A stretch of DNA of 62,257 nucleotides from an uncultured Eubacteriales bacterium (lineage in GTDB: Bacteria; Bacillota; Clostridia; Christensenellales; Aristaeellaceae), in the NCBI GenBank assembly GCA_902761755.1, contig CACWLP010000010.1:1-62257 (forward strand), in the 5' to 3' direction. Shown piece by piece: positions 59,676 through 62,257 of this stretch. The first letter of the stretch is position 1. Each line of letters begins with the position of its first letter. The translations under genes were made by a program, and so were the position numbers. A model generated the notes under the pieces. That model saw nothing but the letters and a program-made list of their open reading frames with translations, searched no databases and was not told the origin of the DNA.

Positions 59676-60614
59676 TCAGAGCCCCAGCCGGCCGGCATAT
59701 TCCTCGCCGGCCTCATACCATTGCATATACAGATCGTCCTGCAGCACTTCGTCAATAACCCCGTTCACGAAATACATCAGCTGCAGTTCTCCCTTTTTGC
59801 CCGCGATCCGGTCGCCCTTGTGGTTCTCGTCCATCACAAAATGGATGCCCCGGGCCAGGGTCAATCCGCAGTCCGGGTTGTTCCGGATATACTGCACCGC
59901 GGTTTCCAGTTCTACCGTGCCTGCGTCGGCCCAGCCCTCCTGCACCGCCAGATACACGTCCTGCACGCTTTCCACCCGGCGGAATTGGCGGTAATCGGTC
60001 ACGTTCTCCGCCGTCATGGATTCCTGCAGCGAGCCCTGCTGGGCCACGATGTCCCGGTCCTTCAGATCCGCGGTGCGGAAGATCCTGTCCCTGTCTTCCG
60101 TGCGGATCACCATGCCGCTGCCCGCCAGCGTTTCCTCATAAAAATATCCCTTGGACATTTCCACCCGGTCCGCCCGGCTGGGAATAAAGGACAGAGCGGA
60201 AATGGCCAGATCGCACCGGCCCTCCTCCACGGCGGTGAGCACCTCCGTAAAGCTCATGGGCACGATTTCCAGCGTTACCCCCATGCGCAGGGCGATCAGC
60301 CGCGCCAGCTCCATATCCGCGCCAACATACTGCTCCTGGCCGGAAAGGGAAGGATCAATGAATTCCTGGGGCGGGAAATACGGTTCCGTCGCCACCCGCA
60401 GGACCCCCCTGGTTTTGATATCCAGCAGCGCGCCCTCCGCGTTCTCCGGGATGCCGCCCGTCACGTCCATGAACCCATCCACATAATTCCACTGGTTTTC
60501 CACATATACGGCTTCCGTGCCCTCTGCTCCCGCCGCCCCGCCGGCGCTCAGCAGCACCAGCATCAGCCCCGCGCACAGGACCCGCAGCCAACGCTTTCTT
60601 CTCATTTCCGCCAT
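59676..60614 (-). CDS. Family 3 solute-binding protein
   Basis: A 312-residue periplasmic-binding-like protein with a signal peptide (cleavage near GAAGA-EG; no lipobox). The SBP_bac_3 fold appears in GVLRVATEPYFPPQEFID, YVGADMELARLIALRMG, EEGRCDLAISALSFIPSRADRVEMSKGYF (split in the text for length) and VQEGWADAGTVELETAVQY. This family binds amino acids or opines. It is first in the operon, 29 bases before the HD-GYP gene, with no transporter genes nearby. The distal segment ends with YFVNGVIDEVLQD. Confidence 0.88.
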   Translation of the reverse strand: MAEMRRKRWLRVLCAGLMLVLLSAGGAAGAEGTEAVYVENQWNYVDGFMDVTGGIPENAEGALLDIKTRGVLRVATEPYFPPQEFIDPSLSGQEQYVGADMELARLIALRMGVTLEIVPMSFTEVLTAVEEGRCDLAISALSFIPSRADRVEMSKGYFYEETLAGSGMVIRTEDRDRIFRTADLKDRDIVAQQGSLQESMTAENVTDYRQFRRVESVQDVYLAVQEGWADAGTVELETAVQYIRNNPDCGLTLARGIHFVMDENHKGDRIAGKKGELQLMYFVNGVIDEVLQDDLYMQWYEAGEEYAGRLGL

Positions 60615-60668
60615 GTTTTCGCCTCATCCGGCATCCTTTGTTTCGTTTCCGCATAAGATGCCAGTATC

Positions 60669-60697
60669 ATTATACCATCGTGCCGCCGGAAATGCCA
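60669..60697 (-). promoter_or_regulatory. Candidate promoter of the sensor operon
   Basis: Minus strand TGGCAT (60692-60697), 17-base spacer, TATAAT (60669-60674), 55 bases before the family 3 binding-protein gene. Confidence 0.58.
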
Positions 60698-60772
60698 TAG
60701 GCACGTTTGTTTTCTTCCTGATTCTGTAAAATTTCGCACGTTTTTCCCCTGTTCCATTTCTGTTTTTTCAAA

Positions 60773-61255
60773 TCCGTCCGGTTTCTTTTCCTGCCGGTCT
60801 TCCCTTTCCGCTTTTTTCTGCGCGGCGAATCGCGTTTTTTTGAAAAAACGCTTGACAGGCCCTCCGGCTTTTTCCATATCTTCCCTTTCTTCCTCACTCC
60901 GTCCGGTTTCTTTTCCCACTGGCCTTCCCTTTCCGCTTTTTTCTGCGCGGCGAATCGCGTTTTTTTGAAAAAACGCTTGACAGGCCCTCCGGCTTTTGCT
61001 ATATCTTCCCTTTCTTCCTCACTCCGTCCGGTTTCTTTTCCTGCCGGCCTTCCCTTTCCGCTTTTTTCTGCGCGGCGAAGCGCGTTTTTTTGAAAAAACG
61101 CTTGACAGGCCCTCCGGCTTTTGCTATATTTTCCCTTTCTTCCTCACTCCGTCCGGTTTCTTTTCCCGTCGGTCTTCCCTTTCCGTTTTTTTCTGCGCAG
61201 CGAATCGCGTTTTTTTGAAAAAACGCTTGACAGGCCCTCCGGCTTTTGCTATACT
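60773..61255 (+). repeat. Four tandem 125-bp units, each carrying a promoter-like TTGACA
   Basis: Units begin with TCCGTCCGGTTTCTTTTCC at 60773, 60898, 61023 and 61148, an exact 125-base period. Each has the palindrome GCGTTTTTT-TG-AAAAAACGC directly before TTGACA (60852, 60977, 61102, 61227). Seventeen bases later the -10 is CATATC, TATATC, TATATT and TATACT in turn. Only the last unit is followed by tRNA genes. Confidence 0.92.
61227..61255 (+). promoter_or_regulatory. Promoter of the tRNA-Gln/tRNA-Glu operon
   Basis: TTGACA (61227-61232), 17-base spacer, TATACT (61250-61255), about 30 bases before the first tRNA. It is the best -10 match of the four tandem units. Confidence 0.85.
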
Positions 61256-61285
61256 ATGTTTCGCGGTTGAAAAACTGCACGGCAT

Positions 61286-61359
61286 TGGGGAATGGTGTAA
61301 CGGCAGCACCTACGACTCTGACTCGTATTGTCAAGGTTCAAATCCTTGTTCCCCAGCCA
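61286..61359 (+). tRNA. tRNA-Gln (anticodon CUG)
   Basis: Acceptor TGGGGAA pairs with TTCCCCA, discriminator G, CCA encoded (61357-61359). The anticodon arm TACGA-CTCTGAC-TCGTA gives anticodon CTG, reading CAG. T arm CAAGG-TTCAAAT-CCTTG is intact. Confidence 0.95.
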
Positions 61360-61362
61360 TTT

Positions 61363-61438
61363 GCCTCCATTGTCTAGAGGCCTAGGACGCCGCCCTCTCA
61401 AGGCGGAAACATGGGTTCGAATCCCATTGGAGGTGCCA
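61363..61438 (+). tRNA. tRNA-Glu (anticodon CUC)
   Basis: Acceptor GCCTCCA pairs with TGGAGGT (one G-T at the end), discriminator G, CCA encoded (61436-61438). Anticodon arm CCGCC-CTCTCAA-GGCGG gives anticodon CTC, reading GAG. It lies 3 bases after tRNA-Gln, so the two are cotranscribed. Confidence 0.95.
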
Positions 61439-61451
61439 CGCACCAGAAAAT

Positions 61452-61475
61452 CCGGCATGCAGGCCGGGTTTTTTT
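61452..61475 (+). terminator. Terminator of the tRNA operon
   Basis: CCGGC-ATGCAG-GCCGG followed by GTTTTTTT, 14 bases after tRNA-Glu. Confidence 0.78.
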
Positions 61476-61574
61476 GTTGCTTCGCGCGCCCCTTCGACGA
61501 GGGGGCGCGCTTCTTTTCTATTTTTCCTGGCGGCCGCTTTCCCGGCCCACTCAGGCCGAGTGCAACATTTCAAA

Positions 61575-61698
61575 ACCTCCCCCTCTGGGGGAGGTGCCCC
61601 GGAGGGGCGGAGAGGGCGCGGGAATCGTATGCAGGTCAGTTTCGAATCATCTCACGCCCTCTCAGGCGCTGCGCGCCAGCTCCCCCAGCGGGGGAGCT
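61575..61698. repeat. ACCTCCCCC-type intergenic repeat, copy 1
   Basis: ACCTCCCCCTCTGGGGGAGGT, GCCCCGGAGGGGC, and a distal GGCGCTGCGCGCC and GCTCCCCCAGCGGGGGAGC hairpin bracket a unique interior (GAATCGTATGCAGGTCAG). The same interior recurs in copy 2. This resembles a repeat type common in Clostridiales genomes (recalled, not searched). Confidence 0.75.
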
Positions 61699-61779
61699 AA
61701 ACTGTGTCCTCTACGGTAGTTACGCATACCCGAATTCCTTAAGTCTGGAAAAAAACTCCAAATGGGCAGCATTATCTAT

Positions 61780-61895
61780 ACCTCCCCCTCTGGGGGAGGT
61801 GCCCCGAAGGGGCGGAGAGGGCGCGGGAATCGTATGCAGGTCAGTTTCGAATCATCTCATGCCCGCTCAAGCGCTGCGCGCCAGATCCCCAGCGA
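61780..61895. repeat. ACCTCCCCC-type intergenic repeat, copy 2 (degenerate 3' end)
   Basis: Matches copy 1 nearly base for base through the first two hairpins and the interior, with GCCCCGAAGGGGC as a compensated hairpin change. Its last hairpin is broken (CCAGATCCCCAGCGAG). The 61476-61975 gap holds only these two copies and a terminator. Confidence 0.75.
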
Positions 61896-61910
61896 GAAAA
61901 ACAGAAAAGC

Positions 61911-61943
61911 AAAAAAACAGCGGCGCTTTTTGCACCGCTGTTT
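61911..61943 (-). terminator. Terminator of the oligopeptide-binding protein gene
   Basis: Minus strand AACAGCGG-TGCAAAAAGCG-CCGCTGTT followed by TTTTT, about 35 bases after the stop. Confidence 0.82.
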
Positions 61944-61975
61944 CTGTCAGGCCCGCAGGCCGTTTTTCCGTTTGT

Positions 61976-62257
61976 TTACTCGAACACCATTTCGCCGTCG
62001 CCGAACTCCTCTTCCTCGTCTTCTTCCACTTCTTCCCTGTCCTCGCCGAAGTAGGCTTCCAGGATGGCCTGGCTCCAGGTCACGGACCCGGTGATGTGAT
62101 AGTTCTGCAGCTGGGCATTCCAGAAATCGAAATAGATGTTGGAATAGATCGGGATGGCGGGCAGCACTTCGTTGTACCTCTGCTGGAAGGACATCCACTT
62201 GGACACGTATTCAAACACGTCCATGGGCTCCGTCTTGCGCATGTTCACCGCGCGGTA
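61976..62257 (-). CDS. C-terminal fragment of a family 5 (oligopeptide) solute-binding protein
   Basis: The frame is open to the right edge of the window, so the gene is truncated there. The visible 93 residues end a SBP_bac_5 protein: WMSFQQRYNEVLPAIPIYSNIYFDFWN matches the conserved late segment of DppA/OppA-like proteins (LP-x-IPLY-x-N). An unusual acidic tail (EDREEVEEDEEEE) follows. A terminator lies just downstream, so it is the last gene of its operon. Confidence 0.8.
   Translation of the reverse strand, partial: YRAVNMRKTEPMDVFEYVSKWMSFQQRYNEVLPAIPIYSNIYFDFWNAQLQNYHITGSVTWSQAILEAYFGEDREEVEEDEEEEFGDGEMVFE

Noticed and set aside
60773-61255. Possible CRISPR array (regular direct repeats)
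   Set aside because: The whole 125-base unit is repeated; there are no short repeats with unique spacers and no cas genes.
60996-61385. Small frame over the tandem units and the tRNA genes
   Set aside because: The repeated peptide is just the promoter repeat translated, and the frame runs through a functional tRNA gene.

Overview
The window is high-GC DNA (roughly two thirds G+C by eye) from a bacterium that looks like a Gram-positive anaerobe of the Clostridia. The evidence is a dcw division cluster with a PASTA-domain SpoVD/FtsI-type PBP, a lonA/engB pair next to a LonB-type protease, a SpoIID-family protein, a BofC-like protein, a class A PBP and a MurE with the DNPR signature of meso-diaminopimelate peptidoglycan. 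Two GH130 mannoside phosphorylases point to a gut or rumen plant-fibre niche. The lineage is inferred; no rRNA is present. Dense hairpin repeats fill many gaps between genes.

Layout. 1-1.7 kb: the end of a prophage (structural protein tail end, endolysin, small membrane protein, holin) closed by a strong terminator. 1.7-5.8 kb: a beta-mannan phosphorolysis operon (GH130, phosphohexomutase, GH130). 6.1-8.4 kb (minus): rpsB, tsf, pyrH. 8.5-13.2 kb: WG-repeat protein, a 0.6 kb hairpin element, VanY-like carboxypeptidase, BofC-like protein, HAD phosphatase. 13.4-20.8 kb: FtsH paralogue, PBP1A, acyltransferase, TraX-like protein, nitroreductase. 20.9-25.6 kb: tadA, a PpiC/PrsA-like foldase, and a two-component system preceded by a UBA/DUF4342-type membrane protein. 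26-31.8 kb: topB, a 908-residue SpoIID-SH3 protein, a TrmN6-like methyltransferase. 31.9-45.6 kb (minus): mraZ-ftsL-spoVD/ftsI-murE-mraY-murD-ftsW-murA-ftsQ-ftsA-ftsZ. rsmH, murF, murG, murC and murB are absent from it. 45.9-54.2 kb: metallophosphoesterase, zinc-ribbon protein, CAP-domain protein, GNAT-like protein, engB, lon, lonB. 54.2-60.6 kb (minus): an operon of two solute-binding proteins flanking a 1,214-residue membrane sensor HD-GYP protein, plus a GNAT acetyltransferase. 60.7-62.3 kb: four 125-bp tandem units, each with a sigma-A-like promoter, then tRNA-Gln(CUG) and tRNA-Glu(CUC), paired repeats, and the end of an oligopeptide-binding protein.

How the genes work together. Most of the window concerns the envelope: precursor synthesis (MurA, MurD, MurE, MraY), polymerisation and crosslinking (FtsW, SpoVD/FtsI, PBP1A), trimming (VanY-like, SpoIID, CAP) and the divisome (FtsA, FtsZ, FtsQ, FtsL-like, MraZ). 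Protein quality control is also well represented (Lon, LonB, FtsH, PpiC foldase). The most unusual unit is the 54.8-60.6 kb operon. It has no ABC permease or ATPase and looks like a ligand-sensing c-di-GMP phosphodiesterase system using orphan binding proteins. The non-coding content is the second notable point: covarying hairpins, nested palindromic elements with terminal repeats, and duplicated promoters.
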